Positions 21,063 to 29,828 of a stretch of 33,469 bases of DNA are shown piece by piece. This stretch comes from Oscillospiraceae bacterium (lineage in GTDB: Bacteria > Bacillota > Clostridia > Oscillospirales > Ruminococcaceae): the NCBI GenBank assembly GCA_009784625.1, contig WRBI01000029.1, positions 1 through 33,469 of the forward strand, written 5' to 3'. The position numbers were made by a program, and so were the translations under genes. The notes beneath the pieces were generated by a model, which was not told where the DNA came from, did not search any database, and was given only the letters and a program-made list of their open reading frames with translations. The first letter of the stretch is position 1. The number at the start of each line of letters is the position of its first letter.

Positions 21063-22488
21063 ATGTATAGCGCAGAATCGGGTTGCGTGCCGCCGCGACT
21101 TCGTCCGGGCGGCCGACAACCGTGTTAACTGGGAAAGCTTTTGCGGCCTGCGGGTCGGCCATAAGGGCGTCGTAAATCCGGATGTAGGTGTCGGCTACTT
21201 CATCCAGCGTTTCTTTGCCCTCAGTTTCGGTTGGCTCGACCATCAGGCACTCTTTGACAATCAGCGGGAAGTACATGGTCGGGGTCATCATTCCGTTATC
21301 GATAATTGCTTTTGCCATATCCATGGCGGTCACCCCGGATGCCTTCGCCTCTTTTTCCATCGTGATGATAAACTCGTGCATACACAAGCCTTTGTTCGTG
21401 ATCTCGAACCGCTCAGCCAGCCGATGTTTGAGGTAATTCGCGTTTAGTAAAGCGTGTTTCGCAATCAGGGGCAGGCCGTCTTTGCCGTAGGCCATGATGT
21501 AGGCAAGCGCGCGCAAAACGATCAGGATGTTCCCGTAAAAGCCGAGGATGTTCCCGACGCTTTCATCGCTTTGGTCAAAAGTAAAGCGCCCGCCGTCTTT
21601 TTGCACCTGTGGGCCGGGCAGATATTTTTGCAGGAACGATTTGCACCCAACCGCGCCACACCCCGGGCCGCCCCCGCCGTGAGGGGTCGAAAAGGTCTTG
21701 TGCAAATTTAAGTGTACACAGTCAAAGCCCATGTCGCCCGGGCGCATAACCCCGGCGATGGCGTTTAAGTTGGCGCCGTCATAATAACACAGCCCGCCGG
21801 CCTTGTGCACAATCTCGGTGATCTCTAAAATTTCCTGCTCAAACAGGCCAAGCGTATTCGGGTTGGTCAGCATAATCCCGGCGGTGTCCGGGCCAACCAC
21901 CTCTTGCAGCTTGACCAAATCAACGCGCCCGTCCGCGGTGGAGGGCAGGTTTACGACTTTCATCCCGCACATGCTGGCGGTGGCCGGGTTTGTCCCGTGG
22001 GCAGAATCGGGTACAACGACTGTCTTGCGCGCGGCATCCCCCCGGCTTTCGTGATACGCCTTAAACAGCATCAGCCCGGTAAACTCACCGTGTGCCCCGG
22101 CCGCCGGCTGAAAGGTCATTTTGTCCATCCCGGTGATCTGAGAAAGGCAGCGGTCGGCCATATCCAGCGCCTCAAGCAGGCCCTGTACCCCCTCGATCGG
22201 CTGAAGCGGGTGAAGCCCGGCGAAGCCGGGCAGGCCAGCGACGCTGTCGTTGATCTTGGGGTTGTACTTCATGGTGCAGCTGCCCAGCGGGTAGAACCCG
22301 TCATTTATCCCGAAAGTTCGCGACTCAAGCGCCGAATAGTGGCGGGTGACATCGGTTTCAGCCAGTTCGGGCAGACCGGGCGGGGCTTTGCGGCAAAGGT
22401 TTTCCGGCAGGCTGGCCATCGGCACATCCAAGTCAGACAGATAGTACGACCGTCTGCCCGGCACGCTCTTTTCAAACAACAGCTTCAT
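21049..22488 (-). CDS. gcvPB: Glycine dehydrogenase (decarboxylating) subunit 2
   Basis: This is the pyridoxal-phosphate half of the two-subunit P-protein, which decarboxylates glycine and passes the aminomethyl group to lipoyl-GcvH. The 479-residue protein has the PLP lysine at about residue 264 in HLNLHKTFSTPHGGGGPG, and an upstream GTNPATASM segment. ATG 22488 overlaps the last base of the gcvPA stop (TAATG). The final four residues and the stop are formed by repeat R6, so the native C terminus may have been altered slightly. Confidence 0.97.
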   Translation of the reverse strand: MKLLFEKSVPGRRSYYLSDLDVPMASLPENLCRKAPPGLPELAETDVTRHYSALESRTFGINDGFYPLGSCTMKYNPKINDSVAGLPGFAGLHPLQPIEGVQGLLEALDMADRCLSQITGMDKMTFQPAAGAHGEFTGLMLFKAYHESRGDAARKTVVVPDSAHGTNPATASMCGMKVVNLPSTADGRVDLVKLQEVVGPDTAGIMLTNPNTLGLFEQEILEITEIVHKAGGLCYYDGANLNAIAGVMRPGDMGFDCVHLNLHKTFSTPHGGGGPGCGAVGCKSFLQKYLPGPQVQKDGGRFTFDQSDESVGNILGFYGNILIVLRALAYIMAYGKDGLPLIAKHALLNANYLKHRLAERFEITNKGLCMHEFIITMEKEAKASGVTAMDMAKAIIDNGMMTPTMYFPLIVKECLMVEPTETEGKETLDEVADTYIRIYDALMADPQAAKAFPVNTVVGRPDEVAAARNPILRYTSVDS

Positions 22489-23801
22489 CAGCTTAACACC
22501 TCCTTGCAGAGAGACACAAGGGCATCCATCTCTTCTTTGCTGTTCATCTCAGTCGCGCACCAGAGGATTTCCCCGCCCGGCAGCGGCAGGCCGCCGAGAA
22601 TCCCGGATTTTTCAAGATGCGCCATCAACTTGGCCGGATCAACCGGGGATCTGGTGACAAACTCGTGGAAAAATTCGCCGCCATGCGCGCGCTTAAACCC
22701 GGCCTTGTCAAGCTCTGCGGCCAAGTAGTGCGCCTTGCTGTAAGACTGCATCGCGACCTCTTTCAACCCCTGCGGGCCCATAGCCGCCATATAAACCGAA
22801 GCCGCCACAGCCATCAGCGCCTGGTTGGAACAAACATTGCTGCTGGCGGTCTCCCGCCGGATATGCTGCTCTCTGGCCTGTAAGGTGAGGACAAATGTCC
22901 GCCGCCCCTGGCTGTCAACCGTCTCGCCCGCGATCCGGCCGGGGAGCTTGCGGGTCATGGCGCTTTTGGCCGCCATAAACCCGAGGTAAGGCCCGCCGAA
23001 CGAAAGCGGGATGCCCAGCGGCTGACCTTCACCCACCGCGATATCCGCGCCGCACTCGCCGGGGGTGGCCAGCACAGCCGCCGATATCGGGTTGACGCTC
23101 ATAATCACTTTCGCGCCTTTGCTGTGCGCCAATTCGGCAATGGCGGCCGCGTCCTCTATCAGGCCAAAGTAGTTTGGCTGTTGGAGGATGACGCAGGCAG
23201 CGTCATCGGTCAGCGCGGCCGCAAGCGCATCCAGATCGGTCAGCCCGTCTTTGGCCGACAGGACTTCAACGGGTGACCCCGCCGCCCGGCAATACGTCTT
23301 GACCGTATCTGTTGTCCGGGGGTTTACCCCGCCCAAAACCACCGCTTTTGTGCGCTTTCGGTCTTTACACATGGTCACCGCCTCAGCGGCCGCGCTCGCC
23401 CCATCATACATGGATGCGTTGGCGGCGTCCATCCCGGTCAGCTCACAGACCATGGTCTGGAACTCAAAAGTTGACTGCAATGTCCCCTGTGACACTTCGG
23501 CCTGATAAGGGGTGTAACCGGTCAGAAACCGCTCTTTGCCCACCATTGCGGGCACGACGGCGGGTATGTAGTGCCGGTAAGCGCCCGCCCCGCGAAAAAT
23601 GGTCGGGAAGACCACGTTCTTGTCTGCCATACGGCCGAACGCTTGGGCGATTCCTTGCTCGCCAAGGCCGTTTGGGATATCCGGGCCGTCTGGCCGGATG
23701 AGTGATGCGGGCAAGCCCTTATACAGCTCGTCAAGCGATTTCAGCCCAAGCGCGTCGAGCATTTCCTGTTGCTGCAAGTCCGTGTTCAGCAGATAGCCCA
23801 T
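22488..23801 (-). CDS. gcvPA: Glycine dehydrogenase (decarboxylating) subunit 1
   Basis: This is the N-terminal-type half of the split P-protein, partner of GcvPB. The 437-residue protein starts MGYLLNTDLQQQEMLDALG and contains FRGAGAYRHYIPAVV, TGYTPYQAEVSQGTLQSTFEFQTMVCELTGMD and PLGIPLSFGGPYLGF, all typical of the family. The length is close to relatives. The start overlaps the gcvH stop by one base with AAGGAGG upstream, so the whole gcv set is translationally linked. Confidence 0.97.
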   Translation of the reverse strand: MGYLLNTDLQQQEMLDALGLKSLDELYKGLPASLIRPDGPDIPNGLGEQGIAQAFGRMADKNVVFPTIFRGAGAYRHYIPAVVPAMVGKERFLTGYTPYQAEVSQGTLQSTFEFQTMVCELTGMDAANASMYDGASAAAEAVTMCKDRKRTKAVVLGGVNPRTTDTVKTYCRAAGSPVEVLSAKDGLTDLDALAAALTDDAACVILQQPNYFGLIEDAAAIAELAHSKGAKVIMSVNPISAAVLATPGECGADIAVGEGQPLGIPLSFGGPYLGFMAAKSAMTRKLPGRIAGETVDSQGRRTFVLTLQAREQHIRRETASSNVCSNQALMAVAASVYMAAMGPQGLKEVAMQSYSKAHYLAAELDKAGFKRAHGGEFFHEFVTRSPVDPAKLMAHLEKSGILGGLPLPGGEILWCATEMNSKEEMDALVSLCKEVLS

Positions 23802-24190
23802 CAGCTGCCTCCTTCCAGTTCTTCACAGTAAGTTTTGTATTCCCCGGCGGTGAGAAGCTCTTCGGTTTCGGTGACCTCTTCGGCTTCGGCAAGCCAGGCG
23901 CTGTAAGGGTCATCGTTGATTGCGCCGGGCGTGTTCAGCAGGTCTTCGTTGATCGCTTTGACCACACCGCTCACCGGCGAGTAAACGTCCGAAACCGCTT
24001 TGACGCTCTCGACGTCGCAAAACCGGTCACCCAGAACCATCTCGTCACCCGGCTCGGGCAGGTTCACAAAGACAAGGCTGCTCAACTGTGTTTGGGCATA
24101 GTCGGTAATTCCAATCAGGGCAGTGCCCGCCCCGGTCTCTTTTACCCACACATGATCTTTGTTGTACTTGATGTCTTCAGGATAACGCAT
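23801..24190 (-). CDS. gcvH: Glycine cleavage system H protein
   Basis: GcvH carries the lipoyl arm that moves the aminomethyl intermediate among P, T and L proteins. The 129-residue acidic protein has the lipoylation site in DVESVKAVSDVYSPVSG (Lys of ESVKA), near residue 62, and starts with the usual HVWVKETG segment. ATG 24190 overlaps the gcvT stop. No lipoate ligase or synthase gene is present in the window. Confidence 0.97.
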   Translation of the reverse strand: MRYPEDIKYNKDHVWVKETGAGTALIGITDYAQTQLSSLVFVNLPEPGDEMVLGDRFCDVESVKAVSDVYSPVSGVVKAINEDLLNTPGAINDDPYSAWLAEAEEVTETEELLTAGEYKTYCEELEGGS

Positions 24191-25311
24191 TACTTTTTGC
24201 CCCTTTTCGTAATTTCATAGATTTTAATTGGCAGCAGCGTGTAAAATGGCAGCGCAACGACCACGGCTTCGACCTTGCGCCCCCGGACGTCGACGATCAG
24301 TTTGGTACCGATATCGGCGAACTCTTTTTCGATCAGAGCCATCGCGTAAGCGCCGTTCATGTAAGGCAGATGCGTGCCGGAGGTGACCGCCCCGATCTCG
24401 CGGTCTTCGGCCAGTACCGGGCAGTTTTCCCGCGCGATTCCCTGGCCGGTGATCTTCAGCCCGGCCCGTATGGTTTTGGGCTCACCCTTTTCGCTCAGCG
24501 CGGATTTCCCGATAAAGTTGGTTTTTTCCATCTTAACCGCGAATGTAAGCCCGGCTTCGAGCGGGGTGACCTCTTCGGTCAGCTCGTGGCCGTACAGCGG
24601 CATACCGGCCTCCAGACGCAGTGTGTTCCGCGCGCCCAGCCCGCAGGGTACGACCCCCAAATCCGCGCCCGCCTCGGTCAGTTTTTGCCAGAGCGCGGGT
24701 GCGTCTTCGGCCTTGCAGTAGAGCTCGTACCCGAACGACCCGGTGTACCCGGTTCGCGAGATCAGGCAGGCCACCCCGCCTATATTCGCGTTTTCAATAA
24801 AGGAGTAATACTTTTCCGGGATGTGTTCGGGCGACGCCAGCTTGGCGATGATTTCAGCTGAGGCCGGGCCTTGCAGCGCGATCTGCCCGACGGTGTCCGA
24901 AATGTCTTCCAGGGTGGTTTGTTCGGCCAGGTTGACTTTGATGTGCTCGTAATCTTTGGCCATATTGCCCGCGTTGACCACCATCCAGTAGCGTTCCTTA
25001 TCCAGACAGTAGACCAGGAGGTCGTCAATGGTTCCGCCGTCTGAATTGAGCATCAGGGTGTAACGGACCCGCCCGGGAGCAAGGGTACTAAGGTCACTGC
25101 AACAAAGGTTGTTGAGGCTGGCAAGCGCCCCCGGCCCGGTCAGCAAAAACTCGCCCATATGCGAGACATCGAACAGCCCCGCTTTTTCGCGGGTGGCCAT
25201 GTGCTCTTCTGTAATGCCCTTGTACTGAATGGGCAGCTGATACCCGGCAAACGAAACGATCTTGCCGCCCAAAGCAAGATGGGTATCATAGAGTGGGGTC
25301 TTGCGCTCCAT
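24190..25311 (-). CDS. gcvT: Glycine cleavage system T protein (aminomethyltransferase)
   Basis: GcvT moves the one-carbon unit from aminomethyl-GcvH to tetrahydrofolate and releases ammonia. The 373-residue protein has ERKTPLYDTHLALGGKIVSFAGYQLPIQY, LFDVSHMGEF, RTGYTGSFGYELY and LRLEAGMPLYGHEL. The start is ATG 25311 behind AAAGGAG; the frame stays open to 25512 but that part is the riboswitch. It is the first gene of the operon gcvT-gcvH-gcvPA-gcvPB-lpd, and directly follows the riboswitch terminator. Confidence 0.97.
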   Translation of the reverse strand: MERKTPLYDTHLALGGKIVSFAGYQLPIQYKGITEEHMATREKAGLFDVSHMGEFLLTGPGALASLNNLCCSDLSTLAPGRVRYTLMLNSDGGTIDDLLVYCLDKERYWMVVNAGNMAKDYEHIKVNLAEQTTLEDISDTVGQIALQGPASAEIIAKLASPEHIPEKYYSFIENANIGGVACLISRTGYTGSFGYELYCKAEDAPALWQKLTEAGADLGVVPCGLGARNTLRLEAGMPLYGHELTEEVTPLEAGLTFAVKMEKTNFIGKSALSEKGEPKTIRAGLKITGQGIARENCPVLAEDREIGAVTSGTHLPYMNGAYAMALIEKEFADIGTKLIVDVRGRKVEAVVVALPFYTLLPIKIYEITKRGKK

Positions 25312-25344
25312 TACGATCAACTCCTTTGATATTTTTATGACAAC

Positions 25345-25377
25345 AAAAAAAGACGCACTATTTGACATAGTGCGTCT
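25345..25377 (-). terminator. Terminator of the glycine riboswitch
   Basis: A perfect 11-bp stem (AGACGCACTAT and its complement, 25377-25367 with 25361-25351) with loop GTCAA is followed by a seven-base T tract on the minus strand. Its first two bases also belong to the closing stem of aptamer 2, so the two structures compete. Confidence 0.92.
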
Positions 25378-25603
25378 CCGTTTTTGTTCCCGAAAGATTC
25401 CTCCCGCGTCGGGAGTTGCCTTCTTAGGCGTCAAGTGCGCTGTGCCGATGGGGGCTGTAGGGCGCTCATCGACGGTATTGTATGCCGCAATGACTCTCCG
25501 GAGCGTTGTCAAAATCCGGTCCCGGTTGCCTGAGAGATTTCACGCGATCTCCCCTTCGGCGCCGCCCCTGCCCGGTGGCAATGGCGATCTCTCCCGGATT
25601 TTT
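25376..25603 (-). promoter_or_regulatory. Tandem glycine riboswitch upstream of gcvT
   Basis: Minus strand, aptamer 1 (about 25603-25511): the closing stem AAATCCGG/CCGGATTT, GGGAGAGA, GGCGCCGAAGGGG and ATCTCTCAGGCAACCGGGAC. Aptamer 2 (about 25503-25376): CTCCGGAGAG, GACGCCTAAGAAGGCAA, AATCTTTCGGGAACAAAAAC and the closing CGGAG. Both match the family's conserved cores. Glycine binding should keep aptamer 2 closed and stop the downstream terminator from forming, switching the operon on. Confidence 0.94.
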
Positions 25604-25639
25604 CATCCAACAAGTATTCTGTTAACCGACATTAGATAC

Positions 25640-25668
25640 ATTCTAGACCATGTGATGCAAGATGTCAA
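25640..25668 (-). promoter_or_regulatory. gcv operon promoter
   Basis: Minus strand: TTGACA (25663-25668), 17 bases, TAGAAT (25640-25645). It lies just before the riboswitch and only a few bases after the kinase stop codon. Confidence 0.82.
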
Positions 25669-25683
25669 TAGCTTCCCCCAAAA

Positions 25684-28600
25684 TTACTCTTGGCGGATAA
25701 ATTTGTGGATGCAGGCGTCCAGCCGTGTTGCGTCGATCGGCTTTGAGATGAACCCGTTGAACCCGCTGCTCATGAACAGCTCGGCCTGGCCTTTTAAGGT
25801 ATTTGCGGTAAAGGCGATGATCGGACGCTCATAACCCATCCCCCGCAGGATTTTCGCGGCCTCAATGCCGTCCATCCCCGGCATCATGTGATCCATAAAG
25901 ACGATGTCGTATTCGTTGCCCTCGCTGATTTTGTCGATGGCCTCCTGCCCGCCTTCACAGAGCTCAATGTTTAATTCATATGCCTCAAGCATCGCTTCCA
26001 TCACATAAAGGTTGGTGAGCACATCGTCCACCACCAACACCTTGCCGTGGGGCATTGGGGTTGGCTCGAATACCGTCTTCTTTGAGGCCAGCCAGGTACC
26101 GGTTTCGAATCGCTCTAAGCTGTCGGCCAATTCATTGCCCAATACTTCATCTCCAATTGTTGTCTGAGGTACGCGCACAACTACGTGGGTGCCCACCCCG
26201 ACTTCGCTCTCCCACTCGATGTGTGCGTTCATCATCTGAAGCAGGCTGTAAACAATCGAAACGCCAAGGCCGGTCCCGCTGACAAAGGTTTCGCGCTCGT
26301 GGAACCGGATATATTCGCTGCTGATCGCATCCACCTGCTCGCGGGTCATTCCCAGTCCGGTGTCTCTGATCGAGATAACCAGGATCACGCTGTCACCTTT
26401 GCCCGGCTGGCAGCTGATCGAAAAATCCACCCGACCGGCAGACGTGTACTTGAGCGCGTTGGAAAGCAGATTGTTCATGATCTGCCGCAGCCGCAATTCA
26501 TCCCCGATCAGTTTGGCGGGCAGGTTTTCGTCCACTTCCATGTGAAAGGCCACGTCGTTTTTATCTGTGTAAACCGCGTGAAGCTGGGCGGCGTTGCTGA
26601 TCAAGCTGGCCATGTCGTACTCGGCTAAAATCAAAGTCATCTTGCCGGACTCAATCTTCGAAAAGTCTAAAATATCGCTGACAATGCTGAGCAGCGTCTT
26701 TGAGGAGTCGTGAATCTTTGCGAAAGCTTCTTCAAGGGCGGGGGGCAGGTCGGTGTTTCGCAGCTGAATCTCAGAAATCCCCATGACTGCGGTGATCGGT
26801 GTCCTGATCTCGTGGCTCATCTGGGCCAGAAATCGGGTTTTGGCCCGGTTGCTTTCCTCCGAGATTTCCAGCCGTACTTTTTCCAGCTCGCGGATTTGGC
26901 GAAGATCGTAGCTGTATCCGACCATAATCTGCCGGCCTTGGCGGGTCATCCGGACATAAGTCACCTCGATGGGTACTTCGCTGCCATTTGCGTCAATGTG
27001 CGTCCAATTAAACCTTACGTAACCCTCTTCCAGACAGGTTTTAAAGTATCTGGCCCACAGCTCGTCCGAATCGGTGCCACAGGGCTGGTTTTTCGGGCTG
27101 TACCGGTCAATGTCGCACAGAAAATCTTCTTTGCCCGCGACGCCGAGCAGGTCACAGACTTTGTCGTTACACTCGATGCAGACACAGTCTTCGTCCCATA
27201 TGTCGATGAACATGGGCGAAGCTTCGTAAAGCGCGTTGATAAAGTCGCGGTCTTCCCGCTCTTTTTCTTCTTTGGCCTTTGTCGTGCGCAGATCGTGCAT
27301 ATAAGCGATAAACATATGAGAGTCTTGATAGTCTACCCGGGCAAAGGTAATGGCAGTTGGCAAAGGCTCGCCATCGGCAGTCAGGTGTGTCCACTCAAGC
27401 TGGACACATCCGTTGGCCGTGGCCTCTTCGAACATCCACTCGCCCTTGTCGGCAGCGGATCTGCCACAGGGCTGAACAGGTGCCGAAAAGTCAGAGAACC
27501 GCTCATTCATCGCCTGGACGAACCGGCTCTTGTCGCTTAGCCTGAACATTTTGACAGCTTCTTCGTTGCAGTCGATCATGACGTGGTTCTCGTCGTAAAT
27601 AGCTACGGCCATTGGGGCAAAGTCGAGAACCAGCCGGATTCGCTTGTTCATCTCCTGGTCGTGCAGCTGCATTTCGAGCGCGTGTTCCCTTTGCATGATC
27701 GCTTGAATGGGCCGCAGGTCGTGGATGTATTCCAGGACATATGTGGTGCCGTTTCTTTCGATGCGCACACCGGTTACTTCAGTCGGCACCACTTCACCGC
27801 GCGGGGTTTGATAAGTCCACTCAAAACGAACGCACCCATCGCGCAAAATTTCGGCCGCAATCTCGTTGGTTTTTTCCAGTGAAAGGGTGCCGCACGGTTG
27901 ATACTCGGTCCAAAGCTCCCGGTAGCGCCGTATACATTCCCCTTTGCTGGAAAAACCGAAAAACTCCACAAACTGATCGTTGAGGTCAACTAGGTTTGAC
28001 TGCTCATCCCACATCGCGATCAACATAGGGCAGGCGTCCATATACATCATGGCCAGCTTGCCGACTTCCCGCCCCCGTTCGCGTTCGGTCTCGACATAGC
28101 GCGAAAGGTCATCGACCGTGTAATTGACCGCCTCTTTGATCTGTAAGAAGTCCCCTTTGTAGTCACCGGTTACTTTTCGGTCAAAGTTCCCTTTGGCCAG
28201 GTAGTTCATGACGTCTCTGATCTCGGTAATCGGCGCGTCGACAGACTGGGCAATCCGGTTAAGGCCGTTCATAATCTCGCGCCACTCGCCGCTGTACTTG
28301 TCGGCGTCGATGACGTAGTGCATGTCGCCCTTATCGGCGGCCGCGACAATCATTCCCTTGATTTCTGCGTTGATTGACTGTACACTTCCGGCGAGGTCAA
28401 TCATATCGCGGATTAAATGGCCGAGTTCGTCCACACTGACCTTGGACCGGTCAACCTCAATGTTAAGCTTCCCATTTTTGATATCGCGCAGGATGGATTC
28501 CACGTTTTGAATCGGATCTGTGACAGTGCCTGAAATAAATACAGAAACAGCGGCGCCAATAAAGATAAACACAACGGTGAGCATAACCAAAAACAGAAGT

Positions 28601-29208
28601 GTGCGGTCGGTTTGGGCGCTCAAATTGCCGCTTATGTGGTGCATGAACGTTCGGGCGTCGTCGTCGAGCTGGCGGTAGTGGGCAAGCGCCCGGTCGACGG
28701 TAAGTATCCCCACCCGCACCAGGCGAATGGCTTCAAGTTCATCGTAAGCTCTGGCCGCTTCAATCAGACCGGCTATGTAATGGTCAAAGTAGCGGTGCAC
28801 CTCTATCTCATAAGCGTCAACCAAGCCGTAAAGATAGTCGCGGTACTCGTCGCTCAGCCCCGGGTCGGCGGCAATATTTGCGCGGTAGCGGGTGAGCAGG
28901 TCATCGATTTGCTTACGCAGGTCGATGATGAGCTCTTCCTGACTGTTGATCCCCGCGATCGGGTCAATTGGGTCGTGGATATACATAGCGGCGCGGTTCA
29001 TAGCCCGCCGGGCATCCATGAAGTGTGTGCCTAAGTCTTTGATGATCGAATAGCGCTCAAAGGGGTAAGAGAGCGCGTAAGTGTAACGATTGTCAACCGA
29101 GCGCAGGTTAGCGGCGCCAAACAGGGCAATCGCCACGGCGATTATCAAAAGCAAAAGAAACCCCAAAAACAGTTTGGTTCTGATCTTCATGTTTTTGAGA
29201 AATATCAT
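25684..29208 (-). CDS. Membrane hybrid histidine kinase with three PAS domains and a receiver
   Basis: A 1174-residue sensor. Membrane helices at about 12-32 and 204-226 flank an outer helical bundle. A HAMP-like region (about 227-280) and a second HAMP-like linker (about 285-375) follow. Three PAS domains (about 385-505, 530-645 and 660-780) all contain a QPCG motif and end with a similar Y-x-H/Y-DLR segment. The kinase core has H-box MSHEIRTPITAV, N-box NNLLSNALKYTSAG and G-boxes DTGLGM and GTGLG. The C-terminal receiver has VLVVDD, the phospho-Asp in FMDHMMPGMDG, FTANT and SKPID. No DNA-binding output is fused and no partner regulator gene is adjacent, so the phosphate target is unknown. 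The start is ATG 29208, ten bases after GGAGG; GTG 29214 is possible. Signal unknown. Confidence 0.93.
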   Translation of the reverse strand: MIFLKNMKIRTKLFLGFLLLLIIAVAIALFGAANLRSVDNRYTYALSYPFERYSIIKDLGTHFMDARRAMNRAAMYIHDPIDPIAGINSQEELIIDLRKQIDDLLTRYRANIAADPGLSDEYRDYLYGLVDAYEIEVHRYFDHYIAGLIEAARAYDELEAIRLVRVGILTVDRALAHYRQLDDDARTFMHHISGNLSAQTDRTLLFLVMLTVVFIFIGAAVSVFISGTVTDPIQNVESILRDIKNGKLNIEVDRSKVSVDELGHLIRDMIDLAGSVQSINAEIKGMIVAAADKGDMHYVIDADKYSGEWREIMNGLNRIAQSVDAPITEIRDVMNYLAKGNFDRKVTGDYKGDFLQIKEAVNYTVDDLSRYVETERERGREVGKLAMMYMDACPMLIAMWDEQSNLVDLNDQFVEFFGFSSKGECIRRYRELWTEYQPCGTLSLEKTNEIAAEILRDGCVRFEWTYQTPRGEVVPTEVTGVRIERNGTTYVLEYIHDLRPIQAIMQREHALEMQLHDQEMNKRIRLVLDFAPMAVAIYDENHVMIDCNEEAVKMFRLSDKSRFVQAMNERFSDFSAPVQPCGRSAADKGEWMFEEATANGCVQLEWTHLTADGEPLPTAITFARVDYQDSHMFIAYMHDLRTTKAKEEKEREDRDFINALYEASPMFIDIWDEDCVCIECNDKVCDLLGVAGKEDFLCDIDRYSPKNQPCGTDSDELWARYFKTCLEEGYVRFNWTHIDANGSEVPIEVTYVRMTRQGRQIMVGYSYDLRQIRELEKVRLEISEESNRAKTRFLAQMSHEIRTPITAVMGISEIQLRNTDLPPALEEAFAKIHDSSKTLLSIVSDILDFSKIESGKMTLILAEYDMASLISNAAQLHAVYTDKNDVAFHMEVDENLPAKLIGDELRLRQIMNNLLSNALKYTSAGRVDFSISCQPGKGDSVILVISIRDTGLGMTREQVDAISSEYIRFHERETFVSGTGLGVSIVYSLLQMMNAHIEWESEVGVGTHVVVRVPQTTIGDEVLGNELADSLERFETGTWLASKKTVFEPTPMPHGKVLVVDDVLTNLYVMEAMLEAYELNIELCEGGQEAIDKISEGNEYDIVFMDHMMPGMDGIEAAKILRGMGYERPIIAFTANTLKGQAELFMSSGFNGFISKPIDATRLDACIHKFIRQE

Positions 29209-29325
29209 TTTCACACCACCTCCAGAGTTATGGGAATGACAAATGAACCCAATTGTTCAGCAGAAACCGGCAAATAAGCCGGGGCACTTGTTCCAGGCGC
29301 TGTGTAACAATAAACGTATACAATA

Positions 29326-29354
29326 ATTGTATCATAAAACACAGCGGCCTGCAA
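29326..29354 (-). promoter_or_regulatory. Kinase promoter with a palindrome over the -10
   Basis: Minus strand: TTGCAG (29349-29354), 17 bases, TACAAT (29326-29331). The perfect palindrome ATACAAT-A-ATTGTAT (plus strand, about 29318-29332) covers the -10 box and could be an operator. The leader to the kinase start is over 100 bases and shows no other clear feature. Confidence 0.6.
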
Positions 29355-29430
29355 CGTCAGCGCAGGCTTGTTTAACGTTATTTTTTGGTTAATGGATGAA
29401 AGTATTGGGCAATTCGCGGGGCGGTAAAGC

Positions 29431-29461
29431 AAACCGCGCCCCGGTTTATGGGGCGCGGTTT
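29431..29461. other. Perfect 12-bp hairpin upstream of the kinase
   Basis: AAACCGCGCCCC pairs with GGGGCGCGGTTT around a seven-base loop. No T tract of note follows on either strand. It lies between the tRNA terminator and the kinase promoter, a stretch (29362-29718) with no gene, only hairpins. Confidence 0.7.
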
Positions 29462-29566
29462 GGCTGCTGCGATGTTGACTTTGCCGGCCTGTTGTTTTTG
29501 CGGGCGCCAGAGGCGGGATTATGCTGCCTCCAAGCCGAGCCCGGCCAAAACCGATCTCTGTGACGC

Positions 29567-29616
29567 TAAAATAAAATGCGAAAAGCTCATAATCCGCATG
29601 ATCATGAGCTTTTCGC
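29567..29616 (-). terminator. Terminator after the tRNA-Thr transcript
   Basis: A perfect 13-bp stem, GCGAAAAGCTCAT and its complement (29578-29590 with 29604-29616), is followed on the minus strand by ATTTTATTTTAG. Confidence 0.82.
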
Positions 29617-29662
29617 TTGAGTGACTAGATTGTTTTAAACGCAAGTATGGCCGCGAGCATAG

Positions 29663-29702
29663 ACCAATTCGCGTCCTCACAAATGTGAGAACGCGAATTG
29701 GT
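29663..29702 (-). other. 18-bp hairpin just downstream of tRNA-Thr
   Basis: Minus strand: ACCAATTCGCGTTCTCAC and GTGAGGACGCGAATTGGT pair fully, using one T-G pair that would be a C-A mismatch on the other strand. This favours an RNA from the minus strand. There is no T tract; it may mark the 3' trailer for tRNA processing. Confidence 0.6.
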
Positions 29703-29718
29703 TCCGGCGGCCCGCCGA

Positions 29719-29793
29719 TGGAGCTACTGGTCGGAATCGAACCGACAACCTGTTCATTACGAGTGAACTGCTCTGCCATTGAGCCACAGTAGC
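29719..29793 (-). tRNA. tRNA-Thr (anticodon CGT)
   Basis: A full cloverleaf on the minus strand: acceptor GCTACTG/CAGTAGC, D stem GCTC/GAGC, anticodon stem GTTCA/TGAAC with loop CTCGTAA (anticodon CGT, reads ACG), T stem GTCGG/CCGAC with loop TTCGATT. The discriminator T and CCA are encoded in the DNA. It starts 35 bases after a small membrane protein gene and probably shares its transcript. Confidence 0.95.
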
Positions 29794-29828
29794 ATATGGA
29801 AGGACGGTTTTACCGCCCCAAGCCGCAC

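Noticed and set aside
25312-25512. N-terminal extension of GcvT
   Set aside because: The extra codons lie in the glycine riboswitch and its terminator; ATG 25311 has a strong ribosome site and family-length product.
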